A stretch of DNA of 64,000 bases from Echinicola marina. Lineage in GTDB: Bacteria; Bacteroidota; Bacteroidia; Cytophagales; Cyclobacteriaceae. The translations under genes were made by a program, and so were the position numbers. The notes beneath the pieces were generated by a model. The model did no database searches. It saw only the letters and a list, made by a program, of their open reading frames with translations, and was not told the origin of the DNA. Shown piece after piece: positions 1-8,700 of this stretch. The stretch spans positions 313,001 to 377,000 of the forward strand of contig NZ_CP080025.1 of assembly GCF_020463795.1 (NCBI RefSeq), given 5' to 3'. Positions within the stretch are counted from its first letter, which is position 1, and each line of letters begins with the position of its first letter.

Positions 1-145
1 GTTCATGACTTAACCAAAGACTTGAGGTATCTACAGACAAGCTACCTTCTACAGTTTGAATAAAAAATTCATTAGTTTTTTCTTTACAAGCTATGGCCAA
101 GGCAAGAGAGGCGATTATCAGAAAACACTTAATACGCTGATTCAT
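1..145 (-). CDS. Phosphotriesterase-like lipoprotein, N-terminal fragment (cut by window edge)
   Basis: The reverse strand is open from an ATG at 145 to the window edge (48 codons). It begins with a signal peptide ending in a lipobox (...LAIAC), so the product is probably a lipid-anchored periplasmic or outer-membrane protein. The stretch after the lipobox reads ...FIQTVEGSLSVDTSSLWLSHE and is cut just where phosphotriesterase-family enzymes carry their first metal-binding motif (TV.G......G..L.HEH). I infer a metal-dependent hydrolase or lactonase of that family. It lies downstream of the M81/MlrC-like gene on the same strand with a terminator between them, so it may be a neighbour with a related catabolic role rather than part of one transcript. 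Only the first motif is visible, so the family call is tentative. Confidence 0.55.
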   Translation of the reverse strand, partial: MNQRIKCFLIIASLALAIACKEKTNEFFIQTVEGSLSVDTSSLWLSHE

Positions 146-281
146 GGAATTCCAAACGAATTTTAGCCGCTTTACAAATACTTAAAACCACCATTTCATT
201 ATAAATTACTCATTATAATTCAGAACACCAGCCAAATTCCTCCAACAAAATTTTCAAGCCATTCCGTATGACTGTCCATAT

Positions 282-320
282 AAAAAAAGAGCCCATCCTT
301 ACATGCAGATGGCGCTCTTT
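282..320 (-). terminator. Rho-independent terminator of the M81 gene
   Basis: Read on the minus strand, a hairpin with arms 286-297 and 308-320 (AAAGAGC and CCATC blocks, one bulged base, 10-nt loop) is followed by a run of seven T (complement of 282-288). It lies just past the stop codon of the M81-like gene at 344. Confidence 0.75.
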
Positions 321-343
321 GGGTATGGTATAAATCCTATTAC

Positions 344-1921
344 TTATTCATGAGATAAAGGAATAAACCGTGCAGATAAATCTGGTTTTTCCATTTCAGG
401 ATCAAAAGGGAACATGGGACGTTTAATGCGCTTATAATCCAAACGCATCAAATCCTGATCTACTCCGCCTGGAGTAAGCGCCAAGAGCCAATCAGCCCTC
501 ATATTATATAACTCTGGAACCAAGTAACCTATTTTCACGACTACTATATCCGTTTCTTTAGGATTGAGGCCCAAATTGGTAAAATCACTTTCATGATGAT
601 ACGGCTTTCGCTTTTTGGTAACAATCACATTAACCGAGCCTACCTTTACAACAACCTCTACATCTGCATCTCTATCACCTTTTTCTATGGCCAGCACCTT
701 TCCCTTCAAGGTTATTGGACCAGCAAATCGATCGTCTACAGCTGCCCCTACAGGAGCTTCAACCTCTCCACCAACACCTACTTTTTCAGCAGCTTCCACC
801 AGTTCAGGTCCTGGAATAGAGGCATAAATCAATGAAGGACCATCTTTCTTTTTAAATTCTGGCCTTGCCAATATTTCTTTCAAGGTCCAAGTCACATCAC
901 CAGCACCACCAGCAGTTGGGTTATCCCCTGAATCACTGATCATAAATGGTACCTTATCACTTTTTACAGCAGCATCCAAAGCCTCTTCAAGAGTAGCAGT
1001 AGGCGCAACAAAATCAAATTCCTCCCTGACTGACCAAAAGCTTTCCGCTAATTTCTCAGCTGTGCTGCCTACTTTTTCCTTATCATCTCCTGTCACCATT
1101 ACCACCCCGTGATTTCTTGGCTCATCTGCCCAAGCATAACCTATCCAAATCGCAGCATCCACAATCCCTTCCTGGTTTGCCGCTGGCGCTACCTGTTCAT
1201 ATAAACTTTTTCCCGGTTCTATACGGGTGGATGTTTTCTCCCCGGGCAATAAGATCGGAACAGGTACATAAGCCTTATAAGCAGGCTTACCCTTTCCACT
1301 TTCCAATCTTTCCAATAAATTATCCATGGCCCTTTTCTTGGATTCCAAAGCATCTTCATGTGGAGCCAACCTATAGCAGGTTATGATATCAGAATGCTTC
1401 GCCAATCTATGTGAAACATTACCATGCAAGTCCATGGAAGTGGAAATAATGGCTTCCTCCCCGATCACTTCACGGATTCTTTCTATCATATCCCCTTCTG
1501 GGTCATCAATCCCTTGAACGCTCATAGCACCGTGAATATCAAAAAACAAGCCATCATAAGGACCATTTTCTTTGAGCATCGACAATGTCTCATCCATCAA
1601 GGATTCATAAGCTTCCCTGCTCACTATCCCTCCAGGAATAGCATGGCCTTTCAAGGTGGGCACCCAATCAGCCCTTTTCCTATTCTCTGACCCTTCTGCC
1701 ATAAATGGATAATAATTGAAAATTTCTTCTCCTCTTCTGGCCTTAAAGGCTTCCTTTTCGGTCACCGCAGGAGAAAAGGTACTGGACTCAATGGCCAATC
1801 CCGCTATGGCTATCTTGGGTAAATCCAGCTCTTCCTTTTCTGATGAAGAAGTACAGCTGGAAAAACCCAGCACAAAAAGCATTAAACAAAACAATGTAGT
1901 CGTGGTAAGTGGTTTGTTCAT
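344..1921 (-). CDS. M81 family metallopeptidase (MlrC-like) lipoprotein
   Basis: 525 residues. A signal peptide ends in the lipobox GFSSC (Cys23), predicting a lipid-anchored envelope protein. The mature part starts with the MlrC signature (KIAIAGLAIESSTFSP), followed by FFDIHGAMSVQGIDDPEGD (about residues 127-144) and SMDLHGNVS (about 162-170), whose His and Asp residues are likely metal ligands. The C-terminal half carries SDSGDNPTAGGAGD, typical of the MlrC C-terminal domain. MlrC from Sphingomonas degrades linearised microcystin peptides, but most family members have unknown substrates, so a small-peptide or amide hydrolase role is the safe statement. An insertion sequence begins 32 bp upstream of the start codon, with its target duplication 22 bp upstream, so the original promoter may have been separated from the gene. 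A terminator follows the stop. Confidence 0.88.
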   Translation of the reverse strand: MNKPLTTTTLFCLMLFVLGFSSCTSSSEKEELDLPKIAIAGLAIESSTFSPAVTEKEAFKARRGEEIFNYYPFMAEGSENRKRADWVPTLKGHAIPGGIVSREAYESLMDETLSMLKENGPYDGLFFDIHGAMSVQGIDDPEGDMIERIREVIGEEAIISTSMDLHGNVSHRLAKHSDIITCYRLAPHEDALESKKRAMDNLLERLESGKGKPAYKAYVPVPILLPGEKTSTRIEPGKSLYEQVAPAANQEGIVDAAIWIGYAWADEPRNHGVVMVTGDDKEKVGSTAEKLAESFWSVREEFDFVAPTATLEEALDAAVKSDKVPFMISDSGDNPTAGGAGDVTWTLKEILARPEFKKKDGPSLIYASIPGPELVEAAEKVGVGGEVEAPVGAAVDDRFAGPITLKGKVLAIEKGDRDADVEVVVKVGSVNVIVTKKRKPYHHESDFTNLGLNPKETDIVVVKIGYLVPELYNMRADWLLALTPGGVDQDLMRLDYKRIKRPMFPFDPEMEKPDLSARFIPLSHE

Positions 1922-1943
1922 AAGTAAAGTTTTTAATTAATTT

Positions 1944-1952
1944 ATCCAATTT
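1944..1952. repeat. Left copy of 9-bp target-site duplication
   Basis: ATCCAATTT at 1944-1952 is repeated at 3288-3296, immediately outside the two inverted repeats of the insertion sequence. Joining the outer flanks restores an AT-rich sequence with ATCCAATTT between two near-mirror blocks. Confidence 0.85.
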
Positions 1953-3287
1953 CAATAGCGTCCTAAATAAAAAAATGGGAGGTCTTAATTTTTGCCCAAA
2001 ATAGTTATTTTGGGTTTGCACCAAAAACTCAGACCTCCCATGGGTAATATTACATTGTTTTCACAAATTATTAAAAAGATAGACCGATCAATTTTCAAGA
2101 ATTTGGTAAAGAAAAAGCAGACCGATAAGGGCTGCAAGGGATTCGATAGCTGGACACATCTTGTCTCGATGTTGTTCTGCCATTTTGCCAAGAGCACCTC
2201 GGTAAGGGACATTTCCAACGGACTCCGGTCTGCCACCGGTAACCTTAACCATCTTGGTATTTCCAGGGCCCCTTCCAAATCAAGTATCAGCTATCAGAAC
2301 AAACGAAGGGATTCGGACCTGTTCAGGGACCTTTACTATTCCCTGCTGGGAAGTTTAGGACAGCAGGCTTCCATTAAGAGGTCCAAACTCAGGATCAAGG
2401 TTCCTGTTTATCTGCTGGATGCCACGGTGATCAGCCTTTGCCTTTCGGTTTTTGACTGGGCCACTTTCCGTACCAAAAAGGGAGCTGTAAAGATGCATAC
2501 CCTGCTGGAATATGACGGGAAACTCCCTGTTTACGTGAACATTACCGAGGGGAGTGTCGGGGACAATAAAGGGGCTTACGACATCCCCCTGGAAAAAGGG
2601 TCGGTGATCGTCGCCGACCGGTATTACAATGACTTTCCCATGCTCAACGTCTGGGACAGCAAAGGGGTGTTCTTCGTGATCAGGCACAAGGGCAACCTTG
2701 CTTTCAGTACCGTCGAAGAACGGGAACTGCCCACAACAACCGCTCAACATGTGCTCAAGGACGAAGAAATCGAACTGACAAACCCACAGTCCAAGGCCAA
2801 GTACCCCGGGAGGCTCAGAAGAGTGGCCGTGTGGGATGAGGAAAACCAGCAGACCATAGAACTGATCACCAACAACTTTGCATGGGCCGCTCAGACCATT
2901 GGGGATCTCTACAAATCACGATGGGAAATTGAGGTGTTTTTTCGGGACATCAAGCAGCTATTGCATATCAAAACTTTTATCGGAACCTCTAAAAATGCGG
3001 TAATGATCCAGATATGGACGGCTTTGATCACCATCCTGTTGCTCAAAGTCATGAAGGCTACCGCAAAATTCGGCTGGCACCTGTCCAATCTTGTCGCCTT
3101 TATCCGGCTTAATATCTTTGTTAAAATCGAACTGCAGAAATGGCTCGACAGCCCCTTCATGGAACCCGATAAACCACCCCAGAATATAGTACAGGGGGAT
3201 CTGTTTGCTCAAACTCCTTAATATGTCCCTAATTTGGATTTAAACACTGGATAAAGGGCTTATCAAAAATTATTTAGGACAGCATTG
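1953..3287 (+). mobile_element. Complete IS4-type insertion sequence, 1335 bp
   Basis: The element is bounded by 18-bp imperfect inverted repeats: CAATAGCGTCCTAAATAA at 1953-1970 and, read from the right end, CAATGCTGTCCTAAATAA at 3287-3270 (15 of 18 identical). A 9-bp direct repeat flanks it, and it carries one intact transposase gene filling almost the whole length. GC content is visibly higher than in the surroundings, and codon choice differs (CTG, GCC, AAG rich). Intact repeats, duplication and reading frame suggest a recent insertion that may still be active. It sits in the gap between the M81 gene and the M48 protease gene. Confidence 0.9.
2040..3221 (+). CDS. IS4 family transposase with DUF4372-type N-terminus
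   Basis: I place the start at the ATG at 2040 (MGNITLFSQIIKKIDRS...), where the family usually begins. An in-frame upstream ATG at 1992 would add 16 residues. The N-terminal region resembles the DUF4372 domain common in Bacteroidota IS4 transposases (SWTHLVSMLFCHFAKSTSVRDI). The DDE catalytic core follows: first Asp in YLLDATVISL, second in VIVADRYYND, and the IS4 signature Y..R...E......K in YKSRWEIEVFFRDIKQLL near the C-terminus. The frame is intact and ends 66 bp before the right inverted repeat. It would catalyse cut-and-paste movement of the element. Confidence 0.92.
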   Translation: MGNITLFSQIIKKIDRSIFKNLVKKKQTDKGCKGFDSWTHLVSMLFCHFAKSTSVRDISNGLRSATGNLNHLGISRAPSKSSISYQNKRRDSDLFRDLYYSLLGSLGQQASIKRSKLRIKVPVYLLDATVISLCLSVFDWATFRTKKGAVKMHTLLEYDGKLPVYVNITEGSVGDNKGAYDIPLEKGSVIVADRYYNDFPMLNVWDSKGVFFVIRHKGNLAFSTVEERELPTTTAQHVLKDEEIELTNPQSKAKYPGRLRRVAVWDEENQQTIELITNNFAWAAQTIGDLYKSRWEIEVFFRDIKQLLHIKTFIGTSKNAVMIQIWTALITILLLKVMKATAKFGWHLSNLVAFIRLNIFVKIELQKWLDSPFMEPDKPPQNIVQGDLFAQTP

Positions 3288-3296
3288 ATCCAATTT
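3288..3296. repeat. Right copy of 9-bp target-site duplication
   Basis: ATCCAATTT, identical to 1944-1952, directly after the right inverted repeat of the insertion sequence. Confidence 0.85.
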
Positions 3297-3398
3297 AATT
3301 AAATTTTTACCAAATGTATCAAAAACACCCCTCTTCTTTATCCGGTATTCAAAGGACCATTAAAAATCACTTCGTGAAATAAAAACCAAGCCACATCT

Positions 3399-4631
3399 TT
3401 AATCTTCCAATTTTCCCAATCGTTTCATTAAAGGTGGATGGGAATAATTGACAAAAACATATAGTGGATGGGGATTAATCTGGCTTAGGGTTTTCACTGA
3501 TAGGGTCTTTAGGGCAGCCGCCAAAGGCTCGCCTGCATAGGTTTCCTTGGCATATCGATCAGCCTCGAACTCGTTTTTCCTGCTTAAAATATTCATTCCG
3601 ATTCCCAAAAAGGTAGATATAGGCGAAAATAGCAGGGCAAATCCAATTAAGTTCAAATGTACGGCCACCCTTTCGGCTCCCATTGCCAAACTGATCATCT
3701 CGCTATTTACAAACAATGACAAAATATATAGCATCAACCCCACCTGCAAAATACTGATGACCATACTTTGTAGAATATGCTTTTTCTTATAATGCCCGAT
3801 CTCATGCGCTAAAACAGCCACCAATTCCTCCTTACTATGTTGCGCTATCAAGGTATCATATAACACCACCTTCTTTTGCCTACCAATTCCAGAAAAGAAG
3901 GCATTGGCCTTGGTAGAACGGGTACTCCCATCAATGACAAATACATTTTCTAAGGAAAAGCCCACTGAAGCAGCATAGGCCAAGATGCTTTCTTTAAGTT
4001 CTCCCTCCTCTAAAGGGCTAAGCTTATTGAAAAGTGGTAAAATCCATGAAGTATAGAACATATTGAGCAGTACCATAAAAACGGCTGCCACCAGCCAAAA
4101 ATAAAGCCAAAAGGAACTCCCCAGTTCATTGATCAGCCAAAGCAGTAATGCCAAAAGACCGCCACCAATTAGAATGGTCAATGCATATCCCTTGAGCTTA
4201 TCCAAAACAAAAGTCTTTTTACTGGTTTTGTTAAAACCAAAATCCTCCTCGATTTTAAAGGTATGGTAATAGTCAAATGGCAGGGAAAGCAAGTCTGAAC
4301 CTATAAAAAGCAAACCAAAATAAATCAGGGATTGCCAAATGGGATTTTCGACCCAAGAACAAACCCAAGTGTCCAACATCCCAAAAACACCCCAATAAAG
4401 TAATCCAAGCGTTACAATAAAAGACAAAAAGCCAGTAAGCAAACCAAATTTAAAATTTACCTTTTGATAGTTTTTTGAATCTTGAAGTTTTGCTTTGTCC
4501 AAGTAATTGGCCAATGTTTTGGGTACAGCCGGCACCTGCTGTCGCACATTCAACCAACTGCTAAGTTTATCAAAAAAGAAGCCTAGTACAATCAGCCCCA
4601 CCATTAGGTATTTTAGTCCTTCTGCGCTCAT
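3399..4631 (-). CDS. M48 family metallopeptidase, CaaX-protease (Ste24) type
   Basis: 410 residues, a polytopic inner-membrane zinc protease. The N-terminal half has several hydrophobic membrane segments (about 10-25, 62-85, 100-118, 150-195) matching the M48 N-terminal domain. The zinc site HEIGH lies at about residues 276-280, the third ligand in the NEFEADRYA motif near 350, with more membrane segments between. The STKANAFFSGIGRQKKVVLYDTL stretch before HEIGH is typical of Ste24/HtpX relatives. Bacteria lack prenylated CaaX proteins of the eukaryotic kind, so the role is probably membrane-protein quality control. It starts 12 bp after the stop of the PorP/SprF gene and is probably cotranscribed with it. 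Confidence 0.9.
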   Translation of the reverse strand: MSAEGLKYLMVGLIVLGFFFDKLSSWLNVRQQVPAVPKTLANYLDKAKLQDSKNYQKVNFKFGLLTGFLSFIVTLGLLYWGVFGMLDTWVCSWVENPIWQSLIYFGLLFIGSDLLSLPFDYYHTFKIEEDFGFNKTSKKTFVLDKLKGYALTILIGGGLLALLLWLINELGSSFWLYFWLVAAVFMVLLNMFYTSWILPLFNKLSPLEEGELKESILAYAASVGFSLENVFVIDGSTRSTKANAFFSGIGRQKKVVLYDTLIAQHSKEELVAVLAHEIGHYKKKHILQSMVISILQVGLMLYILSLFVNSEMISLAMGAERVAVHLNLIGFALLFSPISTFLGIGMNILSRKNEFEADRYAKETYAGEPLAAALKTLSVKTLSQINPHPLYVFVNYSHPPLMKRLGKLED

Positions 4632-4643
4632 GCGGCAAATCTA

Positions 4644-5693
4644 CTAAAATTTGGGACAAGGCAATAGTGTCTCCCTTAGCCTTGGAGCGCCAGGATTGCT
4701 ATCTGGAAGCCTTAAGGAAATACTTATTTCATGCGCTCCTCCAGATTGAATACCCAATTGCGAAACAGTATAATCAAAACTATAGCCCACATCCAAACCA
4801 GAGGGAAGACTCACTCCTATCAAAGCCACAATAGCATCCCGGTTACTTTCGCTGTTCAACGGCTTATATGGCAAGCCCCTATACCAAAGTCCTACAATCA
4901 AAGGCTCGGCATACAAATAAGCCCCCAAATCCAATTGCTCAAATGGGCCTTGTCGTTTGTAATTGACCGTAGGGACAAAATACCGCTGTTTATAGGTATG
5001 GGTAAAATCCCTTTTCATGGCCCCATGTCCCAAACCTATCCTATACCCCGCGTGAGCTGAATATTTCCTGGGCAAAAGGCTCTCCCCATCCAAAAAAGAC
5101 TGATTGGGTTGATTAATATGGTGCACGGAGGCTCCGAGCCATAGATTTTCCGTATAGAACAATCCTCCGAAAGAAAGAGAAAACATATTCACAGGTTCTC
5201 CCAATCCAGACAAATCAGAATTGCCCGGCAATAAAGGACCAAAAGGGTCTTCAGGATTGATCTGATTGGCAAAGATCAAATTTTCATAATAACCGATATC
5301 CCTGCGGATATAACTAGCCTGAAATCCCGGTCGAAAATAAACAGATTCAGCAATTCTCAGTTCATATGAGTATATTCCAGAAATGGTAAGCGATCTAAGG
5401 TCCGCGGCCCCTTCTACATCATTCATGATCATCAGACCAAAACCACTATTATAGCGTTCCAAAAAAGTATCGGCATAAACAGAAAATGTATTGAACTGCG
5501 CATCCAAGCCTGGCCATTGGGTTCTATAATTAGCTCCAATACGCGTTTGATAATCCGATCCAGCAAAAGCAGGATTCAAATAAAGTGGCGCTGCATAATA
5601 CTGACTATATTGAGGATCCTGTCCAAAACTATATTTAGTGATGAACGTAAATGCTAAAGTGCAAAAAACTATATTTATATAAGACCTAAACAA
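4644..5693 (-). CDS. PorP/SprF family type IX secretion outer-membrane protein
   Basis: 349 residues with an N-terminal signal peptide ending ...KYSFGQ. The mature start DPQYSQYYAAPLYLNPAFAGS is the hallmark of PorP/SprF proteins, which form outer-membrane beta-barrels associated with the type IX secretion system. The rest alternates short beta-strand-like segments. In Flavobacterium johnsoniae SprF is required for secretion of the giant adhesin SprB, and PorP/SprF-like proteins are generally encoded beside substrates with type B C-terminal domains. Here the gene is divergent from such a substrate gene (starts 80 bp apart), so I infer that it serves that substrate. The shared 80-bp region must hold both promoters. 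Confidence 0.92.
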   Translation of the reverse strand: MFRSYINIVFCTLAFTFITKYSFGQDPQYSQYYAAPLYLNPAFAGSDYQTRIGANYRTQWPGLDAQFNTFSVYADTFLERYNSGFGLMIMNDVEGAADLRSLTISGIYSYELRIAESVYFRPGFQASYIRRDIGYYENLIFANQINPEDPFGPLLPGNSDLSGLGEPVNMFSLSFGGLFYTENLWLGASVHHINQPNQSFLDGESLLPRKYSAHAGYRIGLGHGAMKRDFTHTYKQRYFVPTVNYKRQGPFEQLDLGAYLYAEPLIVGLWYRGLPYKPLNSESNRDAIVALIGVSLPSGLDVGYSFDYTVSQLGIQSGGAHEISISLRLPDSNPGAPRLRETLLPCPKF

Positions 5694-5773
5694 TTATTTG
5701 TTCGTTTATTTGAATAACTAAGATTATAAACGTTTTACCTGAAAATGGTGTTGTTTACATCCACTGTTAAATT

Positions 5774-8700
5774 ATGAAAAGGACTCCTATATACATAAAT
5801 TTCAGATTGATTTATATATACTATGGGATAATTTTATGTCTTTTATTTACAAACAATTCTTTTTCGCAGGGATACAATAATAATGAATGGATATTTGGTT
5901 ACTGTGGCCCAGGTACTGAGAACAACTATATCTCCTTCGGCAAAGGAGACACTCCCAATGTAAACACTTTGCCAGGCTCAGTCGTAGTAGGCCAAAACAA
6001 TAATGCCATCGCCATTGACCCTATCACTGGAGAACCTTTGTTTTACACCAATGGTGAATTGGTTTATAACTACCTCAATGAACCCATACAAGGAGCTCCC
6101 AATGGTATCAATGGTGATTTTGACGGAAGTCAAACTGTGGCGATTGCTCCATTGAACTATGACCCTGAAGGTGAACAGACCTATTACACTTTTTACCTAA
6201 GTCCATCCGGGCAACTCCAATACGCAGTGATGGACATGAATGCCCAAGGTTCCGCTCCTGCCAATTCACCTCCAGCTGGTGAAGTAAGCAGCTTGGATCA
6301 AGTTATTGGCCCCGCATCTGGAGCGGTCACAGTGGTAAAAACACCCGACTCACCCAGCTACCTGATCAGCTTTGAAGGAGGTGAATTGGTGTCCAGGGAA
6401 ATCAATGACGTAGAAGGTGATTTTATCATTACAGATAACCAAGTCATCAGTAATACTCCCGAAAGGATGGTTTTTGATGAATCTACAGGAAAACTCATTA
6501 TTATCCCCGGTGACCCTTCGAGCCCCCTTACAGTTTTGGACTTTGATACAGGAACCGGTACTTTTTCAAACCCTCAAACAATAGACCAATCCATAGGTGC
6601 TCCGAGCAGTGAATATGGAGGAGCAAGCCTTTCTCCAGATGGAAATTCCATCTATTTCTCCAAGGGAAATGAGTTGTTGAGGATTCCTATTGATGATCTT
6701 TCGGCTGCACCTGAAATCATCCCTACACCTCCAAGCTCGAACACAGAAACCATTGAGCAGATCATGGATGTCAAAGTAGGCCCAGATGGACAACTTTATT
6801 ATATCTATCAGGAATCCAATAACGACGCATACTATGTTGGTACTTTAGAGAATCCAGATGAAACAGATCCTACCCTTTTGACAGTGGATGAAAACCCATT
6901 TAATGGCACGGATTTTTGTGGGGGGATATTCCCTTCATTTGCCCCTAATTCAGACTTGGATGTCAGTGTGGATTTCACTTGGATGCCACAGATGCCCTGT
7001 ATGAATAATCCCTTACAGTTAACCTCCCTGCTTAACCCTCCCAACATCCCCGTAAGCTCCTATGCATGGGAAGTTTTGCCTCCTCCCACAGACCAGGATG
7101 GTGAAGAAATCGAATTGGACCTAACCGAAGAACACTTATTACTGCCTGCTGACGCAACGGGTGAACAAAACATCACTGTAAACCTTACTGTGACCTTGGC
7201 AGATGGCAGTACGGAAACAGTATCTTATCCCATAACCTTTCAGGAAAACAACCTGCAAGCCAGCTTTACGCCTTCGGATACAACGACCTGTTTGACCTGT
7301 CTTGATCTCAATGAAATGCTAGATGTCCAATCTGGTGAGGAAGGGCAAGGCGGTGGCTCCGGAGGAGGTGGTATCGGAGGAGGTGGCCAAGGAGGCGGCT
7401 CCACTTATGAGTATTTCTGGTCCAATAAAAAAGAAGAGGGATGGATAGCTGAAGGAGCCAATGAAGTCTGTGAACCGGGTACATACTGGGTACTGGCCCG
7501 CGAACCAGGTTCTTCATGTTATGTATATGCGGAAACCACCGTTAAAATGTGGGATCCTGTAGCCAATGAAAAAGTAAATGACCAAACCAATAATATTTGG
7601 TATTTCGGCAATGGCGCAGGCCTAGACTTTAACCCAGATCCAGACGACCCCAATGCGCCTGTTCCCAGACCTGTAGAAGATCCGGGATTTACATGGGATT
7701 TACCAGCCGGGACCACCACCATCTCAGATCAGGCAGGCCAAGTACTGTTTTATACGGATGGACAGACTGTTTGGGACCTTAACGGCAATCCCATGCAAGG
7801 CGGAGAGGACATAGGTGGCGACAACAGTGCCTCCCAAAGTGTCATTGCAGTAAAGGTTCCCCAAGAACAAACCCTGTACTATTTGTTCACTACAGAATCA
7901 GCATCGGGGGGATCAAATCAGGTCAAATTCTCTCTAGTAGACATAAAAGGTGAAAACCAGCAGGGAATCGGCAGTGTAGTCAGTGGTAACAACTTCCTCT
8001 TCGATCCAGCCACCGAGCAATCTGCTGCTATCAGTTCGGGGGATACGACTTGGGTAATGTTTCATGAAATGGGCAATAACACCTTCCGTGCCTATCCAGT
8101 CACCTCACAAGGAGTAGGACAATCTATCAATAGTTCCGTAGGCAGTAACCATGACTTTGGCACGGGTGTAGGTGCCATGAAATTCAGTCCGGACGGGGAA
8201 AAGCTGGCAGTTACAGTGGTGGACGCAAACGGCTGTAGTAAAGTCGACGTATTTGACTTTGATGAACAAACCGGAGAACTCAGTGAGTATGCCACCATTG
8301 ACTTGGGCTGTGATGACGAAGTTTATGGCTTGGAGTTTGGCAGTGATAGCAACAAAATCTTCGTCTCCTATCAAAATGGTGAGGGGATTGAAGAAATCCC
8401 TATTCAAGGAGTCACATTGACCGATGATACTGACCCAAACAATCCTGTGACCAGTGTCTGTCCAAATTGTTTCGAGAACGCCAATAGCCAAGCAGCAATA
8501 GAACAATGTATACAAGACAGTAGAACGACGCTTTCAGGGAGCAGCGGAAGTAACTTGGGTGCCCTGCAAATGGGACCTGACGGCCAGATTTATGTCTCGG
8601 TCGTCGGAGCACCACAGGTTGGCACCATCCAACCTGGCAATGACTGTAATACCAGCTTTTATAATGAACAAGGGCCGACTACCAGTTTAGATGGAAGTGC

